Assembly: GCA_021613335.1 (NCBI GenBank)
Contig: JAJTWR010000182.1
Span: forward strand, 406,001-470,000
Length of the DNA: 64,000 nucleotides
Direction of reading: 5' to 3'
DNA from: Whitmania pigra
Taxonomy: Eukaryota; Annelida; Clitellata; Hirudinida; Haemopidae
Under the pieces are notes generated by a model, which ran no database searches, had not been told where the DNA came from, and worked only from the letters and a program-made list of their open reading frames with translations. Both the position numbers and the translations under genes were made by a program. Positions 1 through 9,941 of this stretch are shown one piece after another (positions within the stretch are counted from its first letter, which is position 1; every line of letters starts with the position of its first letter).

Positions 1-985
1 ACACGGACGCATCCAAGATGAAGGACAAGGCAGGGATAGGAATCTTCATCCCCAAGAAAGGACTGGAGCTCAGTATCAGAGCTTCGCCCGACAGCAGCAT
101 CTCTGCAACGGAATTAGCAGCCATCGAGGACTGCCTGATGCTACTAAAAACCTCCTACCAGGGGGAGGACAAGAACATTGTAATTTTAAGCGATTCTCTT
201 AGTGCCATCCAGTGCCTAAGAAATCGAAACAATGCCTACCACGATCCTGAAATTCACAGAATTTTATCTTTGATTTCAGATTTCATGGAACAAGACCAGC
301 AAGTCACTCTCGTCTGGGTACCAGCCCACGTGGGCATTCCAGGTAACGAGAAGGCCGACACTCTGGCGAAGCTTGCGACAACTCGAGGCCAGATAGATCG
401 CCAAATCCCAGCATCTATCAATGACGCCAAAAGATTCGTCGCCAGGAAGACCGAAGAGGACTGGCAGAGAAGGTGGGATTCCTTCACTGGCACTCACCAT
501 CATGAAGTCCAGAGACAGGCAACGACAAAGAGCATCTTCCAATGCTCCTCCAGGAGGAAGGAGGTCCTCATCTCCAGACTCCGGCTTGGAAGATGTCATC
601 TGAACCGCTACCTGTTCCAAATGAAGAGGCTCAACAGCGGCAAATGCCAAACTTGTCCTCGGGTGGAGGAGTCCACTAGACATTTCCTCATGGAGTGCCC
701 TAGTCAGGAACCCCTCAGGCGGAACATCAGGTCGAAGCTCAAGATACAGACACTGGACTTGAGAACTATGCTTAGCAATCACGCTAGCATAGATCTCATC
801 TTCCGGTAGGTCCAAGAAAAGAGAAGAAACCTGATTTGATGAAGACCTCTGACTGTACATAAACTCTGTACATAATTATGTTGTGACATTGATTGATACT
901 ATTTACTTACTATACATGTGTGTATGTATTTATTTAGTTACTTATTATATATGTATGTATTTATTTATTTATTTATTCATTCATA

Positions 986-1028
<43 letters not shown>

Positions 1029-1135
1029 GACTGGTTGCACCTCGATGTTCGTTGTTTCCTGTTGTTCTCCTCTGTTGTTGTCCCCGTCCTAATCATCTAG
1101 TTATGAAATGGACGTTAATAAATAACCAACCAACC
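1..1135 (+). mobile_element. 3' part of a non-LTR retrotransposon (RNase H-bearing LINE)
   Basis: The window opens inside this element. It holds the end of the pol reading frame, then a 3' untranslated stretch with TATT/TA repeats and a run of about 27 T (about 945-1028), and it finishes with a short terminal repeat of the type AATAACCAACCAACC. A 3' end with simple repeats instead of poly(A), together with an RNase H domain after the reverse transcriptase, fits I/Nimb/R1-type LINEs; the exact clade is not decidable here. A short relative of this 3' end lies at 45003-45059. The right border (about 1135) abuts the 3' coding part of an oppositely oriented element, so this copy probably inserted into that older one. 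Confidence 0.75.
3..809 (+). CDS. RNase H domain and C-terminal zinc knuckle of a LINE pol protein (5' truncated by the window)
   Basis: The open frame runs in from the left edge. All four acidic positions of RNase HI are visible: the D of TDAS just before the first Met, E32 (ATELA), D59 (LSDSLSAI) and D114 (GNEKAD, preceded by the PAHVGIPGN loop with H104). A C-x2-C-x8-H-x4-C knuckle follows at C210, C213, H222 and C227, as is usual at the end of LINE pol proteins. Residue numbers count from the Met at base 18, but the true protein starts outside the window. The enzyme would remove RNA from RNA-DNA hybrids during target-primed reverse transcription. There is no stop or frameshift in this part, so the copy may be young, although nothing shows that it is active. 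Confidence 0.85.
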   Translation, partial: TDASKMKDKAGIGIFIPKKGLELSIRASPDSSISATELAAIEDCLMLLKTSYQGEDKNIVILSDSLSAIQCLRNRNNAYHDPEIHRILSLISDFMEQDQQVTLVWVPAHVGIPGNEKADTLAKLATTRGQIDRQIPASINDAKRFVARKTEEDWQRRWDSFTGTHHHEVQRQATTKSIFQCSSRRKEVLISRLRLGRCHLNRYLFQMKRLNSGKCQTCPRVEESTRHFLMECPSQEPLRRNIRSKLKIQTLDLRTMLSNHASIDLIFR

Positions 1136-3572
1136 ATCACGCTCACAACACTAGGCATACGTGCAATTGCTGAGCACGTGATGCAGTGTCTCAGTACCGC
1201 CGCAGAGCCGGCATTCGGTGTCTTCCTCTAGACCCCACTTCTGCAAATTGTCCCTGGAGGGCAACTGGTCGTACACTGACCTTAATGGCGTAGGCAAGTC
1301 GGAGCGGGGGCATTTTCCACATGTCTCTCCAGGTAAGGGATCGTTGCATCACGTCTTCCTACGTTGTCCACTTACCCTGCTGTGACTGCTGAACTGCCCT
1401 CGTGACTCGGTCCTGTTCCACTTTTCGCCTCCTTTCCTGGATAATCATGGCGGCTCTGACTGATGAGCTCGCCTGGGACCATTTTGGCAGGTGGTTCCAT
1501 CCTACTGCATGATGGTCCGTCTGGGTAGGACCTCTCACTTCCTCGAACATCAGCTCGGCAACTGATTCGTCGATCTCGTTCTGCGCTCGGAATTTCTCTC
1601 CAGATCTAAGCAGTGGCTTGACTTCACGGATCCTGCTATCCGCGGAGTTGTTGAGCATCCACTGCGTTCTTATTTTTGAGAGTTTGTACTCTTCCACGAT
1701 GGACCTTAGTGGTAGTCGCAGGCTTGTGCTCCTACTGTAGAGGGCTACCGATGACAGCGCTGGAGGTAGGCCTAGCCATTTTCTGGTGTATCGGTTAACT
1801 TTCCTCTCTAGCTTCTCGACCACTGTCAAGCCAATCTCACAGATGGTCAACGGCCAGAGAAGTCTTGGAAGGAGCACGAACTGGAGCAACCACACTTTGA
1901 ACCGCCCTTGCAGCGGTGCCGCCTCAATCGCCTGCAGTCCCCTAATGGTTTGCTGGAGAATGGCGTCCTGCATGCTCTTGTCGGTGAGAGACTTGTCGAA
2001 AACCCTTCCAAGGTTTTTCACCGGTTCTTCGGATACTGTAGGGATTCGCTGTTCCGCCACATCGAAGAACACGTCCTCGCGAATTTTTCCCCTGACTAGG
2101 GCGAGACTTCTAGATTTCGCAGGTTTGAAAGCCATTCGACACCACTCTAGAAGGTTGTTCAATTTGTCCAGGGTATTTTGGACAACCTTCTCTCTGTTCA
2201 TGATCAGGGTGGTGTCGTCCATGAATGCCTTTATTGGAGGCATGTACACACCTTTACCAATGTGCGCCTCTGGGGTACGAGACCCGGGTGCCTTCAGTAG
2301 GATCTGCATCGCCAGTACGAATAAGGAAGGAGAAATTGTGCACCCCATTGCTATACCAACCTCCAGAGGCACTCACCTTGTAGTGTACGTCTTGGTGGAA
2401 AACCGCATCATGAACCAGTTAAAGTATTCCTAAAGGATGTTAATAACGGGCTGAGGCACATGATGGGCCTCCAATGTTTTCCATAGGAGCTGGTGTGGTA
2501 CCGACCCGTATGCATTCGCTAGGTCCAACCACACGACGTAAAACTCAGCCGGTTCCTCTTGGCTCTCTGGATAGCTTCCCAGATCATCGAGGTATGCTCG
2601 ATACAACCGGGTACACCTGGAATGCCTCCCTTTTGGACTGAAATGTCTACGTACTGATTAGACATCACGAACTCCGTGAGCCTCGATGCCATGATAGAGA
2701 AAAATATTTTCCCCTCTACGCTCAACGGCGATATTGGTCTGAATTGACTCAGACCATTGGAGTCTTTCTCCTTTGGAATGTAGACGCCCTCTGCCTTTTT
2801 CCACTCATCATCGACCGCGACCAACGACCACGCTCTCTGAATGAGGGAATGCAGCAGATATAGTGTCTTGGGACATCTTTTGTACAGGAGATAAGGAACT
2901 CCGTTGGGCCCTGGCGCTGATAGGTTTCTCGCTTTCCTCACAACTCCTCTCACCTCCTCGAACGAAGGAGCCGCCAAGCAAAAGAAACTGGTCGGCAGAG
3001 GCACCGCTGGGATATCGGCCCTTTCCTGTAGAGACACATGGCGGAGGGCGTCACTATACGTTTTGAGTAAGTGCTCTTCCAACTTGTCTTGCTCTACAGA
3101 AAGTTCTCCCGATTTCGGAGGGTCTAGTAGCGATCTTCCGTATCTGTACGGATCGCTAAAGAAGCTTCTCATAGCTCTCGTACTTCCTCGGTCTCCCTCT
3201 TTCAGCGCGGCGCAAGTCCCTCACTCGTCTCTTCACGTCCTCCCATAGGACGGAGAGTCCTTCTCTCTCGTCTTCTTTGGCCACTTTCCACCGACGGCGA
3301 AGCGCTTTCTTTTCGCCTTTGAGGCGTCCGAGTTCCCTCTGTCGCCTGGAGTCCTTCATTTTCTGGGGTCGTTTGACAGGCACGACCCCAAATCTCTCAA
3401 TACATTTGTTATAGATGAAGTCACTGAAGGATTTCACTGATCCATCCTTCAGGCTTTTCTTCAGTCCTTGCTTAAGTTCCTCATCAAGTTCTGACCAGCC
3501 TTTCTTGTCGTTTCCTCGAGGGAACCTTATCCTGCCTCTTGGGGGTCTTGTCCTTGGCTTGTACAAATTCAA
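1136..3572 (-). pseudogene. Degraded non-LTR reverse transcriptase
   Basis: Read right to left on the minus strand, three frame-broken blocks make one reverse transcriptase. 3572-3156 is a basic N-terminal part. 3172-2519 has the fingers, with APGPNGVPYLLYKRCP, the FRPIS block and QKGGIPGVPG. 2372-1359 has the thumb and palm with the catalytic FMDD (motif C). Motif A (LDLANAYGSVPH) is still readable between blocks 2 and 3 but in another frame. It is followed by an in-frame TAG near 2433 and further indels before the MGCTISPSLF motif. A TAG at about 1359 and a frameshift near 1275 separate the C-terminal CCHC finger (CRLCGGTE...HH...C). The multiple lesions show a dead copy. The element is cut at 1136, where the plus-strand LINE begins. 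Confidence 0.8.
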
Positions 3573-3794
3573 GAGTCAGTACTGTTTTCAAAAGGTTTGA
3601 TTGGATAAAATAGACTCCACTGACAAATTAGACTTTTATTCAATTTTATATTTTATTAAGCATTATTCAAATTTAAGCATATATGTAAGAATACAATTCA
3701 CACAAATTTAATGGAAACCATGGCTAATAAAACAAAACTGCTTGTGCAATGTTCAGCAATTGTTTTCCACTCATATTTTATGAAATAGTTATAA

Positions 3795-4745
3795 TTATCT
3801 TAGGTTGCAAACGTCGCAGTTTGGATTCTTTCTCAGACCTCCTTTAGTAGAACTGCCTTTTCCAGCAATAGCCACGTCTTTGAAAATGGCATTTTTTATA
3901 TCCACGTTCTCCGTATAACATATTTCAATTAGCAAACATGAGTTATAGGAATTGACCAAAAATTTACCAGTATGGGAATCACAACGGAAAAACTTGTTGT
4001 GGTGCATGTCCAATAATGGCAACTTTAAACTGCAGAAATTGTCTGCGTGTGATCCCGCTTTTGTAATCACAAGGGTTATGTAGTGATTTCTTCCCCTCAT
4101 GCAGAAATAATCAGAGAAATACAAATTGTGGGTCTGAGGATTCACAAGCTGTTCCGTTGGAATGAGACATCTTCGGGAACCAAATGGTGATTCGCCAAAT
4201 GGATCACCAAATGATGAAACACTGGCCATGAAAAAGAGTCCGTTAATTCGCCCGTTGATAGGATTTCTTGGGTCTCCACTGTTGTCCTTTTTGTAAGGTT
4301 TCATGATGCCATCGTGATTTTGAAGAATGTCAGCGAAGTAATGATCGCTTTTGTTTCTGTATAAAAATACGCTTTGAGACATACTATCACAGATGTTAAT
4401 CTTTTCCATCAACTCTGTCACTTCCTCCTTGGTGAATCTGGCTGCAAACCAAATGGGTTATTTAGTTTTCTCAAACTGATCTTAATGTTATTTATCAAAA
4501 TAAACCCACCCATTCCTCTGAATATATTGACTTCTTCCAACAAAAAGAACGTTACGAAAACTTTTCAATTTCAATTCTGTCATGGCGTTTAGGGTTTCCA
4601 ATTTAAAGGTATCGAAGATAAAGAAACTCGGGATTTCCAACACTTTCTGCTTTCTTTTTAAAGCTGAGTCTGGCTCGCAAAATGTTAATCCCTCTCTTAG
4701 CTCGATAGCATCATCTGTCTTGCTAAAACGCGTCACACATTCCAA
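3795..4745 (-). CDS. Phytanoyl-CoA hydroxylase-interacting protein-like (PHYHIP family), copy 1
   Basis: The last exon (about 4441-3795, TAA stop) gives a domain that aligns along its length with the C-terminal half of PHYHIP/PHYHIPL. Family features seen are FLYRNKSDHYF, the PYKKDNSGD block, SPFGSRRCLIP, NLYFSDYFCMRG, LPLLDMHHNKFF, an EICYTENVDI segment and the closing NPNCDVC. An upstream open block (4745-about 4500) probably holds the end of the fibronectin-III part (GLTFCEPD) plus about 50 residues I cannot match. The intron between them has an acceptor at about 4437-4447. A donor GTGGGT after codons for RNG joins in phase with FTKEEVTEL. The N-terminus is not found. The family binds phytanoyl-CoA hydroxylase and DYRK kinases in animals; the role here is inferred. 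AATAAA signals (minus strand) lie at 3635-3657. Confidence 0.7.
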
Positions 4746-4759
4746 ATCATTGAAATAAA

Positions 4760-6309
4760 AATTGCAGAATTATTTAAGAAACTAATTAAAATGCATTAAA
4801 TTGGACAATTTTCTAAGTTTTGCATTTGAGTTCCACAAGCAATTGATTGTTCGTGCCACCTAAATATAGAAACGTGGAAATTCCTCAGATTCCCTTCACG
4901 AGCGAGGAGGACGCTGTCTCGAACAAAATGTTAACATGTTGAATCCAGCTGACTAAATATAAATCTAAATATAGAACATCACTTAATAGCATCGCTTGCT
5001 AATTAGCTTGTAATAGCATTATTGCCATCGATGTTCAGAACATTATAGTAGAATTTCTTTATTTGTCGGTTCATGAACAATACACTTTTTAACTCGTGTT
5101 TTACTTGGTTAGCCGAGTTTTAAATTAATAAATGATTTAACGTGAGCTTCATCATATATTCTGCACTATTTTAATTTTTATGGTTTGTAATGTGATTACA
5201 AAATGTCAGTAAGTCACATTAAATTAGTTACATTGTGAGATTGTAAGCAATTCCACGTAGATAATCTTTGAGTTGCCATGCTGCCGTATGTTGGAACAAG
5301 GGTACAATGTCATTTCAGTTGGTCGTATTTAATCTTCGATAATTCCGGTTGTCTCTTACATGCTTGGAAACCTGTGATGTCGATCAATGGCGAATCTAGA
5401 ACACTTTGGCCGTAGCCCTCCCCGACCCTCGTAACTCCCCCACTTATGTCGATCACCACTTTCTTTTTTTCGAAACTGGCCAACGAGTTTGAAAATTAAT
5501 GGTTGATGACAATCGATTATTTGTTGAAAGCAGTGATGACATGCTTCCACTGAAATTTTTGTTCCTGGTAAACTACCAGTTACTGATCACATGTCACGTG
5601 GTGGGATGACAAACCCAGGTTCTACTTTTGCGGTTCCTTTGTCTTTCAGCGTAGTTTAGTCTTCCCAACAACTAATGGAGTACTGGATCGATTTCCTTTA
5701 GAAAACTTTCCACAAAAATTTAGAATGCATTTGTGGAGTCAAATTTTTTAATAAATTTAAAAGCAGGGTCGTAATTTGGGGGGTGGAGGGGGGCCCGACT
5801 TTGGACCAGACCCAAAAATGGTCATCTCACGTTTTGCGAGAGTTAGACCCCCTTGAATTTTTGCTAGAAGCAAAAAAAGTAACCTTCTCAAGCTGGGCAA
5901 GGGTTTGCCCTCCTTAGAAAATGCTGAAATGACGTCCCTGTCTGAAAGCCAAAAGAATACTGACATGGACTCGGATGAAGTTCCTACACTTTCCTCCATA
6001 AGTATTAGTCAAGATGGAAAAGGCATTCAAGCAGTTGAATGGTTGAGAAAACATGTTTAATAGCATTTTGATTGGCTGTTTCAAAGTATGTCATCATATT
6101 TAAAGGTTAAGTATTGGCTTTAGCTGGCGAACCTTTTAGAAAACCCGAATGTATCTTATCATGTAGAAGGATGTAAACTAAAGGAACATCCGATTTCCTT
6201 CTCTCAGATGAAACTATTTTCCTTTCCGAGAATCTATTTTCTCTATAGTTTAGTTACTTGTCTAACTTCTTAGAGGAGAAAATGAATTGTTACGTACTTA
6301 GCCAATAGC
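4760..6309. other. Intergenic, AT-rich, with MITE debris
   Basis: No gene is visible. The stretch 5374-5403 shares about 24 of 28 bases with 35452-35481 (GATCAATGGCG, then AACACTTTGG), so both are fragments of one repeat family. The MITE at 5764-5940 is listed separately. Confidence 0.5.
5764..5940. mobile_element. Short hAT-like MITE (177 bp)
   Basis: The ends are imperfect inverted repeats: CAGGGTCGTAATTT on the left and the complement of CAGGGACGTCATTT on the right (12 of 14 identical). The flanking octamers TTTAAAAG and TCTGAAAG match at 6 of 8 positions, consistent with an aged 8-bp target duplication. There is no coding capacity. The G-rich left interior (a run of G after the inverted repeat) is typical of hAT non-autonomous elements. 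Confidence 0.5.
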
Positions 6310-6317
6310 CCTTAGAA

Positions 6318-7427
6318 CAGGGGTTCCCAACCTTTTTGTGCCCACGGCTCCCTTAGAGGACAAAATGTGGTCCACGGCCCCCCTATCAAAATTTTTCAAG
6401 AAAAAAAGCAATGAACGATAATTTACGGTCAAAAAATAACCATACGATGCATTTGGAAAACAAATTTTTAATGCGAAGATTGTTCCTTCTTGTCCACAAG
6501 AAGGGCTTTAATTTTGACAGGGCCATTCTCATGTCATCCTTTGCATCAAGCTTGTTTCGCAATTTTGTTTTGATAGTCAGCAAGGTTGAAAATCCAGCTT
6601 CACAGAGGTAGGTTGTCACAAAAAGAATGATGGATATCATGGCTCTTTTGGCTAGAACTGGGTATGGTATTATCATGGAGCACCAAAGTCAGCCAAACTC
6701 TTGACCTGAAACTCCCTCTTTAGCAACTCTTTGTGCCTCAGATCAATGAAATCATCTTTGGCCAAGTCCTGATCATCCAAATTGACCAAAAATAGATTCC
6801 TTACCCAGGCATCATGGGGCTGCAACTCTTTCGTAATAAAGTAGTCATGAAATGATGCCATCAGAGTTCCTAGGTGAGCCAAAATGTCGCCTTTAAGAGA
6901 AGCTGGTATGGTGCCAGCTGCATCCAGACTGGCTTGCAGAGACTCTTCTAATCTTGGAAAATTCGCAAAGTTGTTATTCTCCATTCTTCTGATCCACAGG
7001 GGCAGCTTCTCCAGAAATGAGCCTAGTTTCTCACCAGCATCAATAACGGTCAGGTTAGGACCCTAAATCAGTGTTAAGCTCATTTAAATGGGTGAAAATG
7101 TCAGCCAAATATGCTAGTGATAGGCTGAATTCTGGCAGACAAAATATACTTTCAAGGTCACTCTGTTTCTCTTGTAAGAACATGGATACCTCAATCTGCA
7201 GTTCCACTAGTCGGGTGTGTTTTTTAAATTTATTTTTGCTAAAATTGACACTTTCATGTACTTTATCATAAACTCTGTTCCATACTCGTTACTTCTGCAT
7301 AAATATTATTCACAAATATTTTAAAAAGTTAGTTTTAAAATAATTTTGAAAATTTTTTATACTGAATTTTGAAAAGTACTCCACGGCTCCCCTGGACCCT
7401 CTTCGCGGCTCCCCTAGGGAGCCCCTT
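6318..7427 (-). mobile_element. hAT transposon, internally deleted, with perfect 8-bp target-site duplication
   Basis: The element is flanked by identical octamers CCTTAGAA at 6310-6317 and 7428-7435. Its ends are inverted repeats: CAGGGGTTCCCAACC on the left and AAGGGGCTCCCTAGG read inward from the right (about 12 of 15 identical). The interior carries the C-terminal part of a hAT transposase on the minus strand. At about 1.1 kb it is too short for a full transposase (600 residues or more), so it is non-autonomous. It sits between the two PHYHIP-like copies and so postdates or separates that duplication. Confidence 0.85.
6386..7290 (-). pseudogene. hAT transposase C-terminal remnant with dimerisation domain (ZBED5/SCAND3-like)
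   Basis: On the minus strand, blocks in changing frames follow each other: LVELQIEVSMFLQEKQSDL, then LPEFSLSLAYLADIFTHLNE (stop/frameshift near 7066), then the block 6984-6673 (MENNNFANFPRLEE...), then 6676-6386. The last block contains YPVLAKRAMISII and CEAGFSTLLTIKTKLRNKL, the hAT C-terminal dimerisation region as seen in ZBED5/FAM200-type transposases. At least two frame breaks exist and the N-terminal zinc finger and catalytic core are missing. It cannot encode an active transposase. Confidence 0.75.
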
Positions 7428-7439
7428 CCTTAGAATATG

Positions 7440-8100
7440 GTTTCAAAAAATTACTCTCAGAATAGTTAAGTATACGCTCTGCGGATCAGAAAAATCATTT
7501 GATGATCTGAGGAACAGGCATGGCTTGATAGTCTGATAGGATAATTTTCTTTGTGTGGCTCACATAAGTTGCACGTCAATAAATATTAAAATCCAACCTG
7601 AAAAGTCCATGGATTTGACAACAGAAATTTAGGGTAGCCAGCCAGAATCCGAAGAATAATTTAGACCTGATTAATTTTCCTGTTATCGATTAAGCTTCAA
7701 GTGGCCATCAAACAACTGATTTGGGAATTAAATTTAAATCACTTTCTGTTAATGTATTTATATTTTAGAAATTGAATTTATTTATTGGGCGTTTATGACC
7801 GGGCTATTTCTGACCGGATTTATGTTGAACTATTTTGGTATTTTGTCTGGGGATATTTTGACGGATCACCAAATAAACCTTAAGCTTAAATGTGTTAAAT
7901 TGTATCTTGATTGTTGTGTTTTTAAATTGAGGATTGAATGAAAAATTAAACTTTTATTCAACTTGATATTTTATTATTCATAAAAGCATCTAAGCATTTA
8001 TATAAGAATACAATTCAGACAAATTCAATGGAAACTATGGCTAATAAAACAAAACTGCTTGTGCAATGTTCAGCAATTGTTTTCCACTCATATTTTATGA
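7440..8100. other. Intergenic DNA and start of duplicated PHYHIP-like 3' flank
   Basis: No gene is seen from 7440 to about 7930. From about 7945 the sequence is a diverged copy of 3628-3794, the 3' untranslated region of copy 1. It carries poly(A) signals on the minus strand and shows that the duplication included the 3' flank. Confidence 0.6.
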
Positions 8101-8111
8101 AATAGTTATAA

Positions 8112-8990
8112 TTATCTTAGGTTGCAAACGTCGCAGTTTGGATTCTTTCTTAGACCTCCTTTAGTAGAACTGCCTTTTCCAGCAACAGCCACGTCTTTGA
8201 AAATGGCATTTTTTATGTCCACGTTCTCCGTATAACATATTTCAATTAGCAAAAATAAGCTAAAGGAATTGACCAAAAATTTACCAGTATGGGAATCATA
8301 ACGGAAAAACTTGTTATGATATATGTCCAATAATGGTAAGGTTAAACTGCAGAAATTGTCTGTGTCTGATCCCTTTTTTGTAACCACAAGGGTTATGTAG
8401 TGCCTTCTTCCCCTCATGCAGAAATAATCAGAGAAATACAAATTGTGGGTCTGAGGATTCACAAGCTGTGCCGTTGGAATGAGACATCTTCTGGAACCAA
8501 ATGGTGATTCGCCAATTGGATCACCAGATGGTGAAACACTGGCCATGAAAAAGAGTCCGTTAATTCGCCCGTTAATTGGATTTCTTCGGTCTCCACTGTT
8601 GTCCTTTATGTAAGGTTTCATGATGCCATCGTGATTTTGAAGAATATCAGCGAAGTAATGATCGCTTTTGTTTCTGTATAAAAATACGCTTTGAGACATA
8701 CCATAATAGATGTAAATCTTTTCCATCAACTCTGTCACTTCCTCCTTGGTGAATCTGGCTGCAAACCAAATGGGTTATTTAGTTTTCTCAAACTGATCTT
8801 AGTATTATTTATCAAAATAAACCCACCCATTCCTCTGAATATATTGACTTCTTCCAACAAAAAGAACGGTACGAAAACTTTTCAATTTCAAATCTGTCAT
8901 GGCGTTTAGGGTTTCCTCTTTAAAGGTATCGAAGATAAAGAAACTCGGGATTTCCAACTATTTCTGCTTTCTTTTTAGAGCTGAAGATAA
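8112..8990 (-). pseudogene. PHYHIP family copy 2, with a premature stop in the upstream exon
   Basis: The last exon (about 8758-8112) is intact and close to copy 1, at roughly nine of ten residues, with the same YRNKSDHYF, DNSGD, SPFGSRRCLIP, NLYFSDYFCMRG and NPNCDVC landmarks. The upstream exon is also duplicated, but copy 1 reads AAA GTG TTG GAA where copy 2 reads AAA TAG TTG GAA, so a stop falls at 8958-8960. Similarity to copy 1 ends near 8990, so the rest of the gene is missing. The final exon remains open despite this, so either the pseudogenisation is recent or the exon is used from another start. Confidence 0.65.
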
Positions 8991-9159
8991 CTCGCAAGCC
9001 ATACTTCTGAGTATCGATCTCAAGTATTTGAGATATAAAGGTCAAAACCAGCATGACCCCGCTGGGCTGCCGAATCGGGCCCCGCTTTTCTTCCCGCGTG
9101 GGACCCAGTCGGGTCCCGATTTCTTGTGCTTGCTGGGTACATTCAGAATTGAAAAATTA

Positions 9160-9393
9160 TTACAAAGAATCTAATTTGTCATGTAGACATGACATTGATT
9201 GAAAGCTATCAATTCGACTTCCAAATAGCATAATCTCAATCGATTTGTCATTAAATCTTTCTTCAATATCTTTAATGGCACTTTCACAATACCTCCTCAT
9301 ACCTCTTAAGATACTCTTTGCACTTTCATCTGCACTCAAGTTGGCGTCCGCTTTTATCTCAACTATCTTGCTTTTAATATTTTTATGAGTCAC
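9160..9393 (-). other. Possible transposase fragment
   Basis: This 77-residue open block has AKSILRGMRRYCESAIKDIE and ERFNDKSIEIML. It recalls the middle of MYM-type/hAT transposase-derived proteins, where a helix ending in ERF precedes the dimerisation part. The match is by eye and weak. No start, splice signals or continuation are seen. Confidence 0.2.
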
Positions 9394-9924
9394 TTTGCAA
9401 TATCTCTCTGATAGTTCAATTGATGATTTTAGTCAAACTAAATTCAGTTGTCTGAAAAATATTGTTGATGAAAGAAAGCACCAAGAATTTAATTTATAAC
9501 ACGGAAGGTGATTGTAAAACTTTCATATCTGATTTTAGGCAAAATATTTTTTGTATCGCCGACACAATCAAAAATTATGTTTTCAAATTTATTTCAAGTT
9601 GATTTTTATTTTTGGAGGGTTTACCCCTCCCTCCCGAAGCATGCCTGAAGGAGACCCTGCAAAGCAACACAGATTTCAAACACACTCAAAAGAAACAGTT
9701 CTTGCTTGTTCTTTGCTGAAACATTTTCCTACAAGCTCTTCCAACGCAGATTTTCGCATGATCATTTAATCCAAAACTTTATTGATGTTATAAATGTTTC
9801 CTTTCTACATGAAAGACTAAAAGTAAATAATCCACACCTGTCTAAATGATAGATATTACTTGAGTAATTTAAAATGTACATGCAATATATTTGCTTGACC
9901 AATTCGAACGCACATTTAAACAAG

Positions 9925-9930
9925 TTTATT
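9925..9930 (-). terminator. Poly(A) signal of BLM
   Basis: AATAAA on the minus strand, 12 bases after the TGA (9942-9944), in AT-rich DNA. The 3' untranslated region would be very short. Confidence 0.5.
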
Positions 9931-9941
9931 AAAAAAAAACA

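Noticed and set aside
276..860. 194-codon minus-strand frame opposite the RNase H domain
   Set aside because: It is the complement of a frame with all RNase H catalytic motifs and has no domain of its own.
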